Shown here piece by piece: positions 1-9,255 of a DNA stretch of 64,000 nucleotides. The stretch spans positions 1 to 64,000 of the forward strand of contig PERU01000002.1 of assembly GCA_002928965.1 (NCBI GenBank). The letters run 5' to 3'. A model generated the notes under the pieces. It was not told the origin of the DNA. It searched no databases and saw only the letters and a program-made list of their open reading frames with translations. Origin of the DNA: Methylomonas sp. Lineage in GTDB: Bacteria > Pseudomonadota > Gammaproteobacteria > Methylococcales > Methylomonadaceae. Every line of letters begins with the position of its first letter. The first letter of the stretch is position 1. A program made the translations under genes and the position numbers.

Positions 1-133
1 TACGGAAAAACCCTTTTGGCCAGATTTCCCGCTCATTTTCGTTAAATAGCACCACTATTCGCCTCAAATGATCAACAAATCTGACTCAAAATAGCTTTCC
101 TTCGCGACGATTCCTATTCTCGGACAGGCTCCT

Positions 134-217
134 AGAGGGTATGCCGGTATGACTTCTTAACTTAATGGCAGTGACGCAGAGCATGGGTGCCATAAACGGA
201 AGTTATTTCTGACGGAA
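134..217. repeat. 84-bp dispersed repeat, copy 1
   Basis: This stretch matches 60305-60388 in the same orientation with only four mismatches that I count by eye. Both copies lie in gene-free DNA and no ORF crosses them. The remainder of 1-356 shows no convincing gene or RNA. The second copy lies next to an IS66 relic and other inverted repeats, so a mobile or REP-like origin is plausible, but I see no terminal inverted repeats around this copy. Confidence 0.8.
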
Positions 218-356
218 TCCTTAGAATTGGGTTGCAAATAATGTTCAGAAATTGTGATCTTACCGCCGCACGGTCTACTCATCCCTCTTTGACAAAGAGG
301 GCGAGGCAGCGAATGTCCGGAAATTTGGAGTGCAAGGTATCTGTTTGGCGAAATTC

Positions 357-1259
357 TTATCTAAAAAAATGTTGGTGTCTGGCTTTGTCGTGAAATTCAT
401 CCAGGTCAGTGATGAGATCACAGTATTTAGCAGTGGCCGGATGCAAATTGTACCAATAGTTGGCGCCGGAGCCTGCCAGCCAGATTTTGGTGGTGTTGGT
501 TTGGGCAAAATCCAATAATTTCTGCAATTCCTGCAAGGTCTGTCTCTCAGGCGGATTTTTGACCATTCCCAAAACAATCACGTCAGGCTTTAGATTTTTA
601 CTGGCGTCGATGATATCCAGGCTGGGTAAATCAGGGCCTACATAGTAGCAGGTGTATTGCTGAGCGGCGGCAATCATGCAGCCTAATAAAATGCCGAATT
701 CATGCGGCTCACCGCTGGGGGTGGCAAACATCATCGACGGATTGTGCTTGGAGGGTTGATGCAAATTGTTGACCATGGTCAGCACAATCCGTTTAACGCA
801 GCTGGAATACATGTGTTCCTGAGCGATATTGATTTTATCCTCGTGCCAGAGTTGACCGATCATTTGCAGCGACGGTAACAAAATATCCCTGGCATATTCC
901 AGGGGTTCAAATGCCATTAAAGCCTTTTTTAACAGCTGTTCAACCCGTTCGATTTGATACTGCTGCAAGGCCTCAATAATTTGATTGAACAAATTAGGTT
1001 GTGGCCGGTCCGTGTGTACAGACGTTTGATTTTGAAAATGTCGTAACTCCTCGCAGGACAAGTTGGCAATCTTACTGATGGCGTGACCGTTTTGGGTCAG
1101 ATTGACCAATAGTTTGAGTTTTTCCAAATCGGCTTGCGAATAAGACCGGCGACCGGTTTCGTTACGCTGGGGTGTAATGCAATCGTAACGGCGCTCCCAG
1201 GCTCTCAGGGTTTCGGCCGTCAGTCCGGTTAATGATGTGATTGCTTTGATTGAATACAT
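357..1259 (-). CDS. litR: CarH/LitR-type MerR regulator with cobalamin-binding photosensory domain
   Basis: This 300-aa protein has an N-terminal MerR winged helix (about residues 1-70, with the WERRY recognition region) and a C-terminal B12-binding module. The helical-bundle Wx9EH motif is intact (W138, E148, H149), as is the ExHxxG cobalamin motif (E184-PHEF-G189). Known CarH/LitR proteins use adenosylcobalamin to repress promoters in the dark and release them when light breaks the cofactor bond. I chose the ATG at 1259 because the MerR domain begins there; longer in-frame versions add unrelated residues and run into the divergent promoter. It is divergent from the sigma factor at 1352 and most likely represses it and itself. 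The functional assignment is from family motifs; the target genes are inference. Confidence 0.9.
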   Translation of the reverse strand: MYSIKAITSLTGLTAETLRAWERRYDCITPQRNETGRRSYSQADLEKLKLLVNLTQNGHAISKIANLSCEELRHFQNQTSVHTDRPQPNLFNQIIEALQQYQIERVEQLLKKALMAFEPLEYARDILLPSLQMIGQLWHEDKINIAQEHMYSSCVKRIVLTMVNNLHQPSKHNPSMMFATPSGEPHEFGILLGCMIAAAQQYTCYYVGPDLPSLDIIDASKNLKPDVIVLGMVKNPPERQTLQELQKLLDFAQTNTTKIWLAGSGANYWYNLHPATAKYCDLITDLDEFHDKARHQHFFR

Positions 1260-1269
1260 TTTGTTTATG

Positions 1270-1316
1270 TTTTGTACAAAAATAAGTTTGACAAAAATTC
1301 TACAGCATTGTATCTT
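1270..1316 (+). promoter_or_regulatory. sigma-70-type promoter with upstream palindrome for the sigma factor gene
   Basis: TTGACA at 1288-1293 and TATCTT at 1311-1316 are separated by exactly 17 bp, pointing at the sigma factor gene. Six bases upstream of the -35 is a perfect 12-bp palindrome, TTTTGTACAAAA (1270-1281), containing TGTACA. The whole intergenic stretch between the divergent genes is only 92 bp, so repressor binding here could affect both directions. On the minus strand TTGTCA with AACATA at 17-bp spacing is a possible promoter for the regulator itself. Confidence 0.65.
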
Positions 1317-1351
1317 CGATTCCAACCTAATCTTCAACCCGGTGAAAAACA

Positions 1352-2605
1352 ATGTCAGAACTATCCGAAGTGGTTAATCAAACAGCCAGCACCGCTAGCG
1401 AATCCGAACAAGTGATTTTGGCATCCCGTGTTGAATATTCACGCCAGCAGTTGTTGAAAATACTGTTAAAAAACAATTATGTAGCAAGTTATATCGTTAA
1501 GCAGCTGCTTAACGATCTGAGCAAATCAACTGATAATTCAGATATTTTGCTGATAAAAAACAACGAAGCCTATAAAGATTCGTTACAACAACTGATTGCT
1601 GAGTTTGCCGACCAAGCACCGTTAGTCAATGTCGGTAAATCACTTAGCAAAGTTAATGTTGTACAAGATTATAACTTTGTACAGGTTTCAAGTGTTGAGA
1701 ACATCGAGCTGATTGATATTTCTGCTGTTGCCATGGGCATCCTGCACAAGTTGCATTTCCTGTCTGTCTACCTGCTTGAAGTCAGTGAAGTAGTTGAACG
1801 TAAGCTGAAAAAAATGGGGCATCTCGAGTCAGTTTATAAAAACGAACTGCAATATTGCCGCTACGAATTGAAGCATTTGCGTCAGGAAATGATTGCCAGT
1901 AACACCGGTCTGGTGGGTTTTGTAGCGCACAAGTACAAAACCGTGTCATTGAGCTTTGAAGATTTGATGCAGGAAGGTATGGTGGGTTTGATCAAAGCTG
2001 TCGATCGATTCGATCCTGAGCGCGGCAACTGCTTTTCAACCTATGCCATTTACTGGATCAGGCAGGCGATTTCCAGATTGATCGTCAAGCAGGACAAAGT
2101 GGTGCCATTGCCGGTTGCCCTGGCTGAGAAATCTTCACCGATCTTTGAAGCGATGCGCAACACCTATCTACAGCATGAACGCTGGCCAACCCTGGCAGAA
2201 CTGAAAGCCAGTTGCGATCTCTCAGAACAAGATATCAAAACCATCAGCAGTTATTATCAATCCACTTATTTGCAGGACACCAGCGCCAGCGAAGATGACG
2301 ATGGCATGTTGATGATGGAAAAAATGCAGCAACAGCAGTTTTCTCAGCCACTGGATGATTTGATTGACACAGATCTGGCCAGTTATATGGATAGAGCAGT
2401 TGCCACTTTGCCCGAAAAGCAGGCCACTATCCTGGCGATGCGATTCGGTTTAAAAAATCACACCGAGATGACGTTACAAGCCGTCGCAGACCAGTTGCAG
2501 GTTACTCGGGAACGGGTCAGACAGATACAAAACGAAGCCCTGCAAAAACTCAAGCAACAATTTGGTTTTGATCTTATGCTGTTTTTGGAACCAAACGATA
2601 CCTAA
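1352..2605 (+). CDS. RpoD-family (group 2/3, non-ECF) RNA polymerase sigma factor
   Basis: This 417-aa sigma-70 family protein has a divergent N-terminal 180 residues and then a clear region 2 (about 183-245, including FEDLMQEGMVGL and FSTYAIYWIRQAI). Region 3 follows, and region 4 lies near residues 350-405, ending in a helix-turn-helix with TRERVRQIQNEALQKLK. The presence of region 3 and the length exclude the ECF class. It is not housekeeping RpoD, which is longer and carries a region 1.1 not seen here; RpoS and RpoH signatures are not obvious to me. Its promoter lies against the CarH/LitR gene and hflK follows 108 bp downstream without a visible strong terminator. I infer a light-derepressed alternative sigma factor; its promoter preference cannot be read from the sequence. 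Confidence 0.85.
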   Translation: MSELSEVVNQTASTASESEQVILASRVEYSRQQLLKILLKNNYVASYIVKQLLNDLSKSTDNSDILLIKNNEAYKDSLQQLIAEFADQAPLVNVGKSLSKVNVVQDYNFVQVSSVENIELIDISAVAMGILHKLHFLSVYLLEVSEVVERKLKKMGHLESVYKNELQYCRYELKHLRQEMIASNTGLVGFVAHKYKTVSLSFEDLMQEGMVGLIKAVDRFDPERGNCFSTYAIYWIRQAISRLIVKQDKVVPLPVALAEKSSPIFEAMRNTYLQHERWPTLAELKASCDLSEQDIKTISSYYQSTYLQDTSASEDDDGMLMMEKMQQQQFSQPLDDLIDTDLASYMDRAVATLPEKQATILAMRFGLKNHTEMTLQAVADQLQVTRERVRQIQNEALQKLKQQFGFDLMLFLEPNDT

Positions 2606-2713
2606 AGACTCTTTAATTAGGCTGTTAACCCGAAATCCGCCAATGCGGTAAGTTTTACCAAACAATAACAAACGATGCCGATGTCTGGCTAAAACGTAAC
2701 AAGAGGAGTGATT

Positions 2714-3877
2714 ATGTCATCTGAAAACCACAACACTGATAAACAAACACCGCCGCCTGATTGGAAAATGGAGTTTGAAAAGCAATGGAAAGCGATTTCC
2801 GATAAGACGGTGGATTTCTATCACGAACATGAAAGTTTATTTTCGTTGTCGAAAATTGCCAGCATCCTGGGCGGCTCTTTGGCCCTGGCTTGGTTGATCA
2901 GTGGTGTATACATCATTGATGAAGGTAATCGTGGCGTAGTCACTCGCTTTGGTGCTTACACAGAAACCACTATGCCTGGACCGCATTGGCATGTGCCGCT
3001 GCCGATCGAGTCGGTCAGTGTAGTCAATGTCGAGCAACAGCGTTTTATCGAAGTGGGTTACAGCGATGCAGCCCGTACCAGTAAATCCTCGGTGGTGCCG
3101 CAAGAATCATTGATGCTGACTTCCGATGAAAACATCATTGCCGTGCGTTTGGCGGTGCAATATCAAATCAACAGCGCCAGTGATTATTCCTTCAATGTCA
3201 AAAGCAGCGAACATACCCTGAAGCAACTGACAGAAAGTGTGTTGCGGGGTGTAATTGGTCGCAACAACATGGATTATGTGCTGACCGAAGGACGTAGTCA
3301 GATCGTTGCGGAAATCAAAGAAGAAATCCAAAAGGCCATGGATGATTACAAGGCGGGTATCGTTATAGCCAGTGTCAACTTGCAGGATGCGCAGCCGCCT
3401 GAAGAAGTGCAGGGCGCATTCGAAGACGCGATTCGGGCACGTGAAGATAAACAGCGATTGATCAATGAAGCAGAAGCGTACAGCAACGAGATTATTCCAA
3501 AATCGCGTGGTGCTGCTGCCCGGATTTTGCAGGAAGCCGAAGCCTACTCAGCTGAAAAAGTAGCCAAAGCCAAAGGTGAAACCGAACGCTTTGACCAGCT
3601 GTTGGTGGAATATGAGAAAAATCCTGCCATTACCCGCAAACGTCTGTATCTGGAAGCCAAAGAAAGACTCTATAGCTCCACCAATAAAATTGTTGTGGAT
3701 ACCGATCAACCACCTGCCATGTATCTGCCTATGCAACAGTCTGTCTCGCATAGTGCCGCGCCAAGTTCAGTCACGAACGAGCCGGACTTGAATGTCGAGT
3801 CGCGTAATTCGGCTGACAAGAACAGCTCACACGGCAAAGTATCTTCCAACGAGTTGCGTCCAAGCAGGAGCAGATAA
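2714..3877 (+). CDS. hflK: HflK-like SPFH protein, FtsH modulator subunit
   Basis: This 387-aa protein has a cytoplasmic N-terminus, one membrane segment (about residues 47-70) and an SPFH/band-7 domain beginning DEGNRGVVTRFG. An alanine- and glutamate-rich helical stretch with the RAREDKQRLINEAEAYSNEI pattern follows. HflK assembles with HflC into a large periplasmic cage around FtsH and tunes its proteolysis. The ATG at 2714 follows an AGAGGAG ribosome site; an upstream in-frame GTG lies inside that site. The stop overlaps the hflC start (TAATG). The proline- and glycine-rich N-terminus of typical HflK is short here. It sits with hflC and ftsH, not near hfq-hflX, suggesting a paralogous set. 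Confidence 0.88.
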   Translation: MSSENHNTDKQTPPPDWKMEFEKQWKAISDKTVDFYHEHESLFSLSKIASILGGSLALAWLISGVYIIDEGNRGVVTRFGAYTETTMPGPHWHVPLPIESVSVVNVEQQRFIEVGYSDAARTSKSSVVPQESLMLTSDENIIAVRLAVQYQINSASDYSFNVKSSEHTLKQLTESVLRGVIGRNNMDYVLTEGRSQIVAEIKEEIQKAMDDYKAGIVIASVNLQDAQPPEEVQGAFEDAIRAREDKQRLINEAEAYSNEIIPKSRGAAARILQEAEAYSAEKVAKAKGETERFDQLLVEYEKNPAITRKRLYLEAKERLYSSTNKIVVDTDQPPAMYLPMQQSVSHSAAPSSVTNEPDLNVESRNSADKNSSHGKVSSNELRPSRSR

Positions 3878-4737
3878 TGAACAAAGTACAAGTTATGTTT
3901 CCAGTTGGTTTGGGCTTTTTAGCGCTGGCCTCCATGTCGGTTTTCCATGTCAATCAGCATGAGAGAGCCATTATGTTTCGTCTTGGGGAGATGGTCACAA
4001 CAGACCTGAAACCCGGGCTCCATTTTAAGACCCCCATCATCAATAATGTCAGTACGTTTGATGCGCGCGTGCTGACCTTGGATGCTAAATCCGAGCGTTT
4101 TCTTACCTCCGAAAAGAAGAACGTTATTGTTGACTCGTTCGTCAAGTGGCGAATCGGTGATGTGGGTCTTTTTTACACCACGGTGGGTGGCGATGAATTT
4201 CAAGCAAATCTTCGCCTAGACCAAATCATGAAAGATGCCATGCGCAGTGAGTTTGGCGTTAGAACGATCAAGCAATTGATCTCTGAGGATCGCAGCGAAT
4301 TGCGCGACACTTTGTTGGCCAAATTGTCGCCAGCAGCCAATAAATTTGGTATCGAACTGATAGATATTCGTATCAAACGTATTGATTTGCCACCGGAAGT
4401 CAGTAGCTCGGTTTACCAAAGGATGCGTGCAGAGCGGGAACGGGTCGCCAGGGAATTTCGTTCGCAAGGCGCTGAAAGTGCAGAGTTGATCAGTGCTGAA
4501 GCTGACAAACAAAAACAGGTGATTGTGGCAAATGCACAACGAGAAGCTGAAAACGTGCGTGGTCGTGGTGATGCTGAATCGGCGGAAATTTATGCGAAAA
4601 GCTATGGAAAAAACCCTGAGTTCTATGCGTTTCACCGCAGCTTGCAAGCCTACCAAGCGTCATTTGAAAAAACCCAGGACACTTTGGTGTTAAAACCAAA
4701 CTCCGATTTTTTCAAATATTTCTCCAGCGAAAAATAA
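3877..4737 (+). CDS. hflC: HflC-like SPFH protein, FtsH modulator subunit
   Basis: This 286-aa protein has an N-terminal membrane anchor (residues 6-22), then an SPFH domain starting VNQHERAIMFRLGE. The conserved helical region RMRAERERVAREFRSQGAE and a C-terminal segment containing FYAFHRSLQAYQ are typical of HflC. It partners HflK around FtsH in the inner membrane. Its start codon overlaps the hflK stop, so translation is probably coupled. Length matches the family. ftsH begins 17 bp downstream. Confidence 0.88.
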   Translation: MNKVQVMFPVGLGFLALASMSVFHVNQHERAIMFRLGEMVTTDLKPGLHFKTPIINNVSTFDARVLTLDAKSERFLTSEKKNVIVDSFVKWRIGDVGLFYTTVGGDEFQANLRLDQIMKDAMRSEFGVRTIKQLISEDRSELRDTLLAKLSPAANKFGIELIDIRIKRIDLPPEVSSSVYQRMRAERERVAREFRSQGAESAELISAEADKQKQVIVANAQREAENVRGRGDAESAEIYAKSYGKNPEFYAFHRSLQAYQASFEKTQDTLVLKPNSDFFKYFSSEK

Positions 4738-4754
4738 GTTAGGAGAACCTAATC

Positions 4755-6656
4755 ATGAAAAAGTTTTTATATTTTGCCTTGGTCATTGCGGTAATAGGCG
4801 TTGCAGTATCATCGATACTGAATCGCAATATGCCGCAGTATGATCCCCATTTCGAGATTTCCTATTCGGATTTTATTGAGGATGTCCGCAATAAAGTGGT
4901 AACAGAGGTGGTTGTCGACGGTAATTATGTCGATGGCACCCGCAACAACGGCACCCGCTTCTCTACCTACAACCCGAACGACATGCGGATGATCGACGAG
5001 TTGTTGGAATATGGCGTGAAAATCAAAGTGGAAAAGCCACAACAGCCATCTACTTTGATGAATATCCTGATTTCATGGGCCCCGACCTTGTTGCTGATTG
5101 CGGTACTGGTGTACTTCATGCGCAAACAATCCCAAGCGATGGGAGGGCGTGATGGTCAAATGGGCTTTGGTAAAAGCCGTGCCAAATTGATGGAAGAAAA
5201 TCAGGTCAAGATCCGCTTCAAAGATGTCGCGGGTTGCGAAGAGGCTAAGCAAGATGTAGTCGAGATGGTGGATTTTCTGAAAGATCCCGGCAAATACGAA
5301 GCCTTGGGCGGCAAAATTCCTCGCGGTGTATTGATGGTAGGTCCTCCGGGTACAGGTAAAACCTTGTTGGCCAAAGCCATTGCGGGTGAGGCCGGTGTAC
5401 CGTTCTTCTCCATCTCAGGTTCGGACTTCGTGGAAATGTTTGTGGGTGTAGGGGCTTCCAGGGTACGTGATATGTTCACCGAAGCCAAAAAACGCGCACC
5501 TTGCATTATTTTCATTGACGAGATCGATGCGGTCGGCAGACAGCGTGGCGGCGCCGGCATGGGTGGCGGTAATGAAGAACGCGAGCAAACCCTCAACCAG
5601 TTATTGGTCGAGATGGATGGTTTCAGCGGCAGTGAAGGTATCATTGTTATCGCAGCTACCAACCGCTCTGACATTTTGGACAAAGCCTTGTTGCGTCCGG
5701 GTCGTTTCGATCGTCAGGTACAAGTCGGTTTGCCAGACATCAAAGGCCGTGAGCAAATTCTTAAAGTTCATGGGGAACGCGTGCCGCTGGCTGAAGATGT
5801 CAATATCAACGATCTTGCCCGGGGTACACCAGGATTTTCCGGTGCTGAATTAGCTAACTTGATCAATGAAGGTGCGTTGTTTGCTGCACGTAACAACAAA
5901 CGTGTAGTCACCATGAATGATCTTGATAAAGCCCGCGACAAAATGATCATGGGTGCAGAAAAACGCACCATGATCATGAGTAAGGAAGATTTGCTGATGA
6001 CCGCCTATCACGAAGCAGGTCATGCAATTGTGGGTCGAATGGTGCCCGAACATGATCCCGTCTATAAAGTCAGCATCATGCCGCGCGGTGGCGCTTTGGG
6101 TATTACCATGTTCTTACCGGAACGTGATTCCTACAGTGCCAGCAAAGATAAACTGGAAAGTCAGATTGCCAGTTTGTTTGGAGGTCGGGTGGCAGAAGCC
6201 TTGATTTATGGCAAAAACAAAGTCACTACCGGTGCTTCAAATGACATCATGCGCGCTACCCAGTTGGCCAGAAACATGGTGACCAAATGGGGTTTGTCCG
6301 ATCGTTTGGGACCGATGGACTACGGTGATAACGAAGGTGGTTACATGGGGCCGCAATCCAAACCGATGTCCGAGAAAATGGCTGAAACCATTGATGAGGA
6401 AATCCGTTCTGTGATTGATGCCAACTACAACAAGGCTGAGGAAATTCTGAAAGATCACATCGAAATTCTGCACAACATGGCCTATGCGTTGTTGGATTGG
6501 GAAACCATCGATAAATACCAAATAGATGAGTTGATGCAAGGTAAAAAGCTGGCACCGCCAGAACCCGAGCCTGAGCCTGAAGTGCTTGAGGCAGCAATCG
6601 AGCTCGATGACGATCAGGAACAAACACTATCGCAAGAACCTGTTCTGACGTCATAA
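4755..6656 (+). CDS. ftsH: ATP-dependent membrane zinc protease FtsH
   Basis: This 633-aa protein has two N-terminal membrane segments (about 4-22 and 104-122) around a periplasmic domain. It has an AAA+ domain with Walker A GPPGTGKT (196-203) and Walker [10 protein letters not shown], the second region of homology near [21 protein letters not shown], and an M41 protease domain with HEAGH at 419-423. FtsH degrades misassembled membrane proteins and regulatory proteins. The RBS AGGAGA precedes the ATG. The gene directly follows hflK-hflC and ends at a strong terminator, so the three form a unit downstream of the sigma gene. This location is unlike the usual ftsH neighbourhood beside rlmE and folP; I infer a second, condition-specific copy. 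Confidence 0.93.
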   Translation: MKKFLYFALVIAVIGVAVSSILNRNMPQYDPHFEISYSDFIEDVRNKVVTEVVVDGNYVDGTRNNGTRFSTYNPNDMRMIDELLEYGVKIKVEKPQQPSTLMNILISWAPTLLLIAVLVYFMRKQSQAMGGRDGQMGFGKSRAKLMEENQVKIRFKDVAGCEEAKQDVVEMVDFLKDPGKYEALGGKIPRGVLMVGPPGTGKTLLAKAIAGEAGVPFFSISGSDFVEMFVGVGASRVRDMFTEAKKRAPCIIFIDEIDAVGRQRGGAGMGGGNEEREQTLNQLLVEMDGFSGSEGIIVIAATNRSDILDKALLRPGRFDRQVQVGLPDIKGREQILKVHGERVPLAEDVNINDLARGTPGFSGAELANLINEGALFAARNNKRVVTMNDLDKARDKMIMGAEKRTMIMSKEDLLMTAYHEAGHAIVGRMVPEHDPVYKVSIMPRGGALGITMFLPERDSYSASKDKLESQIASLFGGRVAEALIYGKNKVTTGASNDIMRATQLARNMVTKWGLSDRLGPMDYGDNEGGYMGPQSKPMSEKMAETIDEEIRSVIDANYNKAEEILKDHIEILHNMAYALLDWETIDKYQIDELMQGKKLAPPEPEPEPEVLEAAIELDDDQEQTLSQEPVLTS

Positions 6657-6673
6657 ATGTCCTCCTCTATGTG

Positions 6674-6709
6674 CCCTCCCAACGTTGTACTCCGGGAGGG
6701 TATTTTTTT
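6674..6709 (+). terminator. Rho-independent terminator after ftsH
   Basis: CCCTCCC (6674-6680) and GGGAGGG (6694-6700) form a perfect 7-bp GC-rich stem with a 13-base loop, followed at once by a T-rich tract to 6709. It lies 18 bp after the ftsH stop and only 20 bp before the next start, so the next gene must be read by read-through or from a very close promoter. Confidence 0.85.
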
Positions 6710-6729
6710 AAAAACAAGAGGTATCGCCC

Positions 6730-7149
6730 ATGAATACCCACACTTTAACCAACGCATCTTTAAATGTTGTAAAAATCCTGTTGCAGGTAAATTTCAATGC
6801 CTCGGTGATTTTTGTGTTGCTGGCGAGTTTATTGACATTGACTGGAAGTGAATTCTTTTTTGATAACAATAGCGATCTCTATGGGCCATTAGCCAATAAT
6901 TTACGAATGGTATTGGTATATTTGTTCCTGGTGCAATTGGCTGTATACGGCTTTTATCAAGTGAGTAGTAATTACGGTGCCGTTGTGGTTTTAGGCGCTT
7001 TTTTGTTGGTATTGATTGGTGCTTTAGAGTTTTATTGTTCAGTTAACCAAATCGAAGTTGATGAAAATTATCAAAGTTTATTTTTGTATGCCGGACTCTC
7101 GCATTTTTTATATGGCGGTCTGTGTGTCTTAATGAAAAATGAGCAATAA
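6730..7149 (+). CDS. small four-helix membrane protein of unknown function
   Basis: This 139-aa protein has roughly four hydrophobic segments (about 22-40, 58-76, 80-100 and 115-135) and few charges. I do not recognise the family. It begins 20 bp after the ftsH terminator with an AAGAGG-like ribosome site upstream. A 225-bp gap separates it from the ten-gene run that starts at 7375. Its position between two light-locus units makes a membrane role in the same response conceivable, but nothing in the sequence shows a function. Confidence 0.7.
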   Translation: MNTHTLTNASLNVVKILLQVNFNASVIFVLLASLLTLTGSEFFFDNNSDLYGPLANNLRMVLVYLFLVQLAVYGFYQVSSNYGAVVVLGAFLLVLIGALEFYCSVNQIEVDENYQSLFLYAGLSHFLYGGLCVLMKNEQ

Positions 7150-7374
7150 CGGCTATCCCTATCTAATTCAACTGTCAGTAGTGTTTGATTGCTATTTGCC
7201 AAACGGTTTGATGAGGAACTTTTGGTTTGACTGAAAAATTATTTTAAGTCACTGATTTTTAAAATAACTTTTTATTTAAGCTTGATTGAACGATTCAGTG
7301 CGATAATCATCGAAATGGTTTTGAAACGATATTATAAAGGTTGATCTTATCAACTCTACTCTGGGGGAATATCA

Positions 7375-7854
7375 ATGCAACTGAAGTTACCGTTCGAATC
7401 AGCTAAATCGGTTGTGGGTGAAGCAACTATTGAAATCGATAAATCAGCAAATGAGGTATTTGCTTTTGTTGGGGAAGGGTTTTTTAACAATTACCCAAGA
7501 TGGGCTGTTGAGGTAGTGCAATTTGAACCTCTCGATGGTGAAAAAGTGTTCGTGGGTGCCAAGGCCAAACAGGTACGCAAAGATAACGATAATGAAGCAG
7601 AAATTGAGTCAGTTTTTGAAATTACTGATTTTCAACCCTGTGAAAAACTATCGTTAAAAGGCATAAAGGAACCGTATAAGCAAAGTTACATTTTAGAAGA
7701 CATTGAAAAAAGTAAGCCTACCCGATTAACTTTTCGATTTGAATTGCTGGAGCTGGAAATTTTTATGCGGCCTTTCGAAAAGTTAATTAGATACGCGATT
7801 GAAGATGGTGCTGAAAATACTGTCGAAAATATTAAAAATTTAATAACAGCATAA
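7375..7854 (+). CDS. SRPBCC (START-like) superfamily protein
   Basis: This 159-aa protein has the pattern of a polyketide-cyclase/START fold: an N-terminal VVGEATIEIDKSANEVFAFV strand-helix, a central KQVRKDN region, and a C-terminal amphipathic helix with GAENTVENIKNLI. Such proteins bind hydrophobic ligands in a deep cavity. A GGGGGA ribosome site precedes the ATG. It is the first gene of a ten-gene same-strand run with gaps of at most 43 bp, directly upstream of the LOV gene, suggesting a lipid or pigment ligand in the light response. The ligand is unknown. Confidence 0.75.
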   Translation: MQLKLPFESAKSVVGEATIEIDKSANEVFAFVGEGFFNNYPRWAVEVVQFEPLDGEKVFVGAKAKQVRKDNDNEAEIESVFEITDFQPCEKLSLKGIKEPYKQSYILEDIEKSKPTRLTFRFELLELEIFMRPFEKLIRYAIEDGAENTVENIKNLITA

Positions 7855-7897
7855 TGTTATTAATCATAATTATAAAAGTATTTATTGGAGTGCGGGC

Positions 7898-8347
7898 ATG
7901 AATTTTATTGTTGACAAAGATTCCGGAATAATTCCGCAAGTATTATCCGCAATTCTGGATGAGTGTGTTAATGGGGTAACTTTAGCCGATCCGGATTTGG
8001 AAGATGCGCCCATAGTGTATGCTAATAAAGCCTTTGAGCGCCTGACTGGCTATACACAAGAGGATATTATTGGACATAACTGCCGTTTTTTACAAGGTGA
8101 AGACAGGGAACAATCTGCCCGGTTTGAAATAGCTGCAGCCATGAAAAAACACGAAGGTGTTGAGGTAACATTAAGAAATTACAAAAAAGACGGCACCCTG
8201 TTTCACAATCATTTGAAAGTAATACCTTTGTTTGATAGGAAGCACAGAGTTATTTATTATCTTGGTGTGCAATATGATATAACCCAAAAAGTTAATGCCG
8301 ATAATGAAATAAAATCACTGTCCGCATTGTTAAATGCTGACAAATAA
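7898..8347 (+). CDS. short LOV-domain blue-light photoreceptor
   Basis: This 149-aa protein is a single PAS/LOV domain with short terminal helices. The flavin signature GHNCRFLQG (residues 59-67) contains the adduct-forming Cys62. RNY (N94), the HNH region (N104) and GVQYD (Q125) supply the usual flavin-contact asparagines and glutamine. Blue light forms a cysteine-flavin adduct in this family. No effector domain is fused, so signalling must be by protein contact, as in the short LOV proteins of Pseudomonas putida. Those have, to my knowledge, been linked to LitR-type regulators. An AGTGCGGG ribosome site precedes the start. Co-location with a CarH/LitR gene gives this locus two photoreceptor chemistries. 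Confidence 0.92.
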   Translation: MNFIVDKDSGIIPQVLSAILDECVNGVTLADPDLEDAPIVYANKAFERLTGYTQEDIIGHNCRFLQGEDREQSARFEIAAAMKKHEGVEVTLRNYKKDGTLFHNHLKVIPLFDRKHRVIYYLGVQYDITQKVNADNEIKSLSALLNADK

Positions 8348-8385
8348 AAAATAATAAGTCAGTTGCTGTTATAAGGGGGGGGATT

Positions 8386-9213
8386 ATGGGCGGTCTACAA
8401 CACTCAAATGATGGCGATATGGGCTCTATTGGTTTTTTATTTGCGCTTGCAATAATCGCTTTTTTGTTATTATTGGCTTTAGAGAAATATAAACCCTATC
8501 GAAACTTTTCACATAAAGTCTATAAAGAATCAATTGTTACCAATACTACCGCATTTTTAGTAAATAACGTTATTTTAACCATACTAAGGGCCTCTTCGTT
8601 ATTTTTAGTGGCTCAGCAGTTTTCGGGGTTTGGTTTATTGGCCGGACTGGACAATGGCCCGTTAAAGTGGTTATTGGCTTTTGCATTTTTTGATCTGGCA
8701 ATCTACGGCTGGCATTTTGCGAGTCATAAATATGAATGGTTGTGGCGCTTTCATAAAGTCCATCATAGTGACAAAAGCTTCAATGTTTCTACCGGTTTTC
8801 GTTTTCACGTATTGGATTTATTGCTTGAAATTCTATACAAATGTACATTTGTAATTGTATTTGGGGTGGATGCTTATCTGGTATTGTCTATAGAAATTGT
8901 CGAATTGTTTTTTATTTTCTTTCATCATGCCAATATCAAGGTGCCTAACGAGCAATCCATATCTAATTATATTATTACCCCTTGTTTGCATCGGACCCAT
9001 CACTCCACTTTACGGGTAGAGCACGATAGTAATTACGGTATAGTCTTGTCAGTTTGGGATAGATTTTTTGGGACTCGAAAAGAACTGGTTCCAGTCAATA
9101 TTGGTTTGGATTTGATTGAAGCTGAAAATTTCATTCAGTTGTTCTCATTGGCCTTTATTACGGAACGAAAAATAAGACAGCTCTTTAGATTAATACCTAA
9201 AGGTAAAAAGTAG
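8386..9213 (+). CDS. fatty acid hydroxylase / sterol desaturase family membrane di-iron protein
   Basis: This 275-aa protein has several membrane segments and the family histidine boxes: HFASH (H110, H114), HKVHH (H123, H126, H127), H141, FFHHAN (H180, H181) and HRTHH (H202, H205, H206). These ligate a di-iron centre that oxygenates lipid chains or rings. The substrate cannot be read from the sequence. It lies 38 bp after the LOV gene and 42 bp before msrP. Membrane-lipid modification during light or singlet-oxygen stress is my inference. A perfect 16-bp palindrome lies inside the gene at 8837-8852. Confidence 0.85.
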   Translation: MGGLQHSNDGDMGSIGFLFALAIIAFLLLLALEKYKPYRNFSHKVYKESIVTNTTAFLVNNVILTILRASSLFLVAQQFSGFGLLAGLDNGPLKWLLAFAFFDLAIYGWHFASHKYEWLWRFHKVHHSDKSFNVSTGFRFHVLDLLLEILYKCTFVIVFGVDAYLVLSIEIVELFFIFFHHANIKVPNEQSISNYIITPCLHRTHHSTLRVEHDSNYGIVLSVWDRFFGTRKELVPVNIGLDLIEAENFIQLFSLAFITERKIRQLFRLIPKGKK

Positions 9214-9255
9214 TATTTTCCTGTTTTTGATGCAGATTAGCCTTGGTGAGAACGG

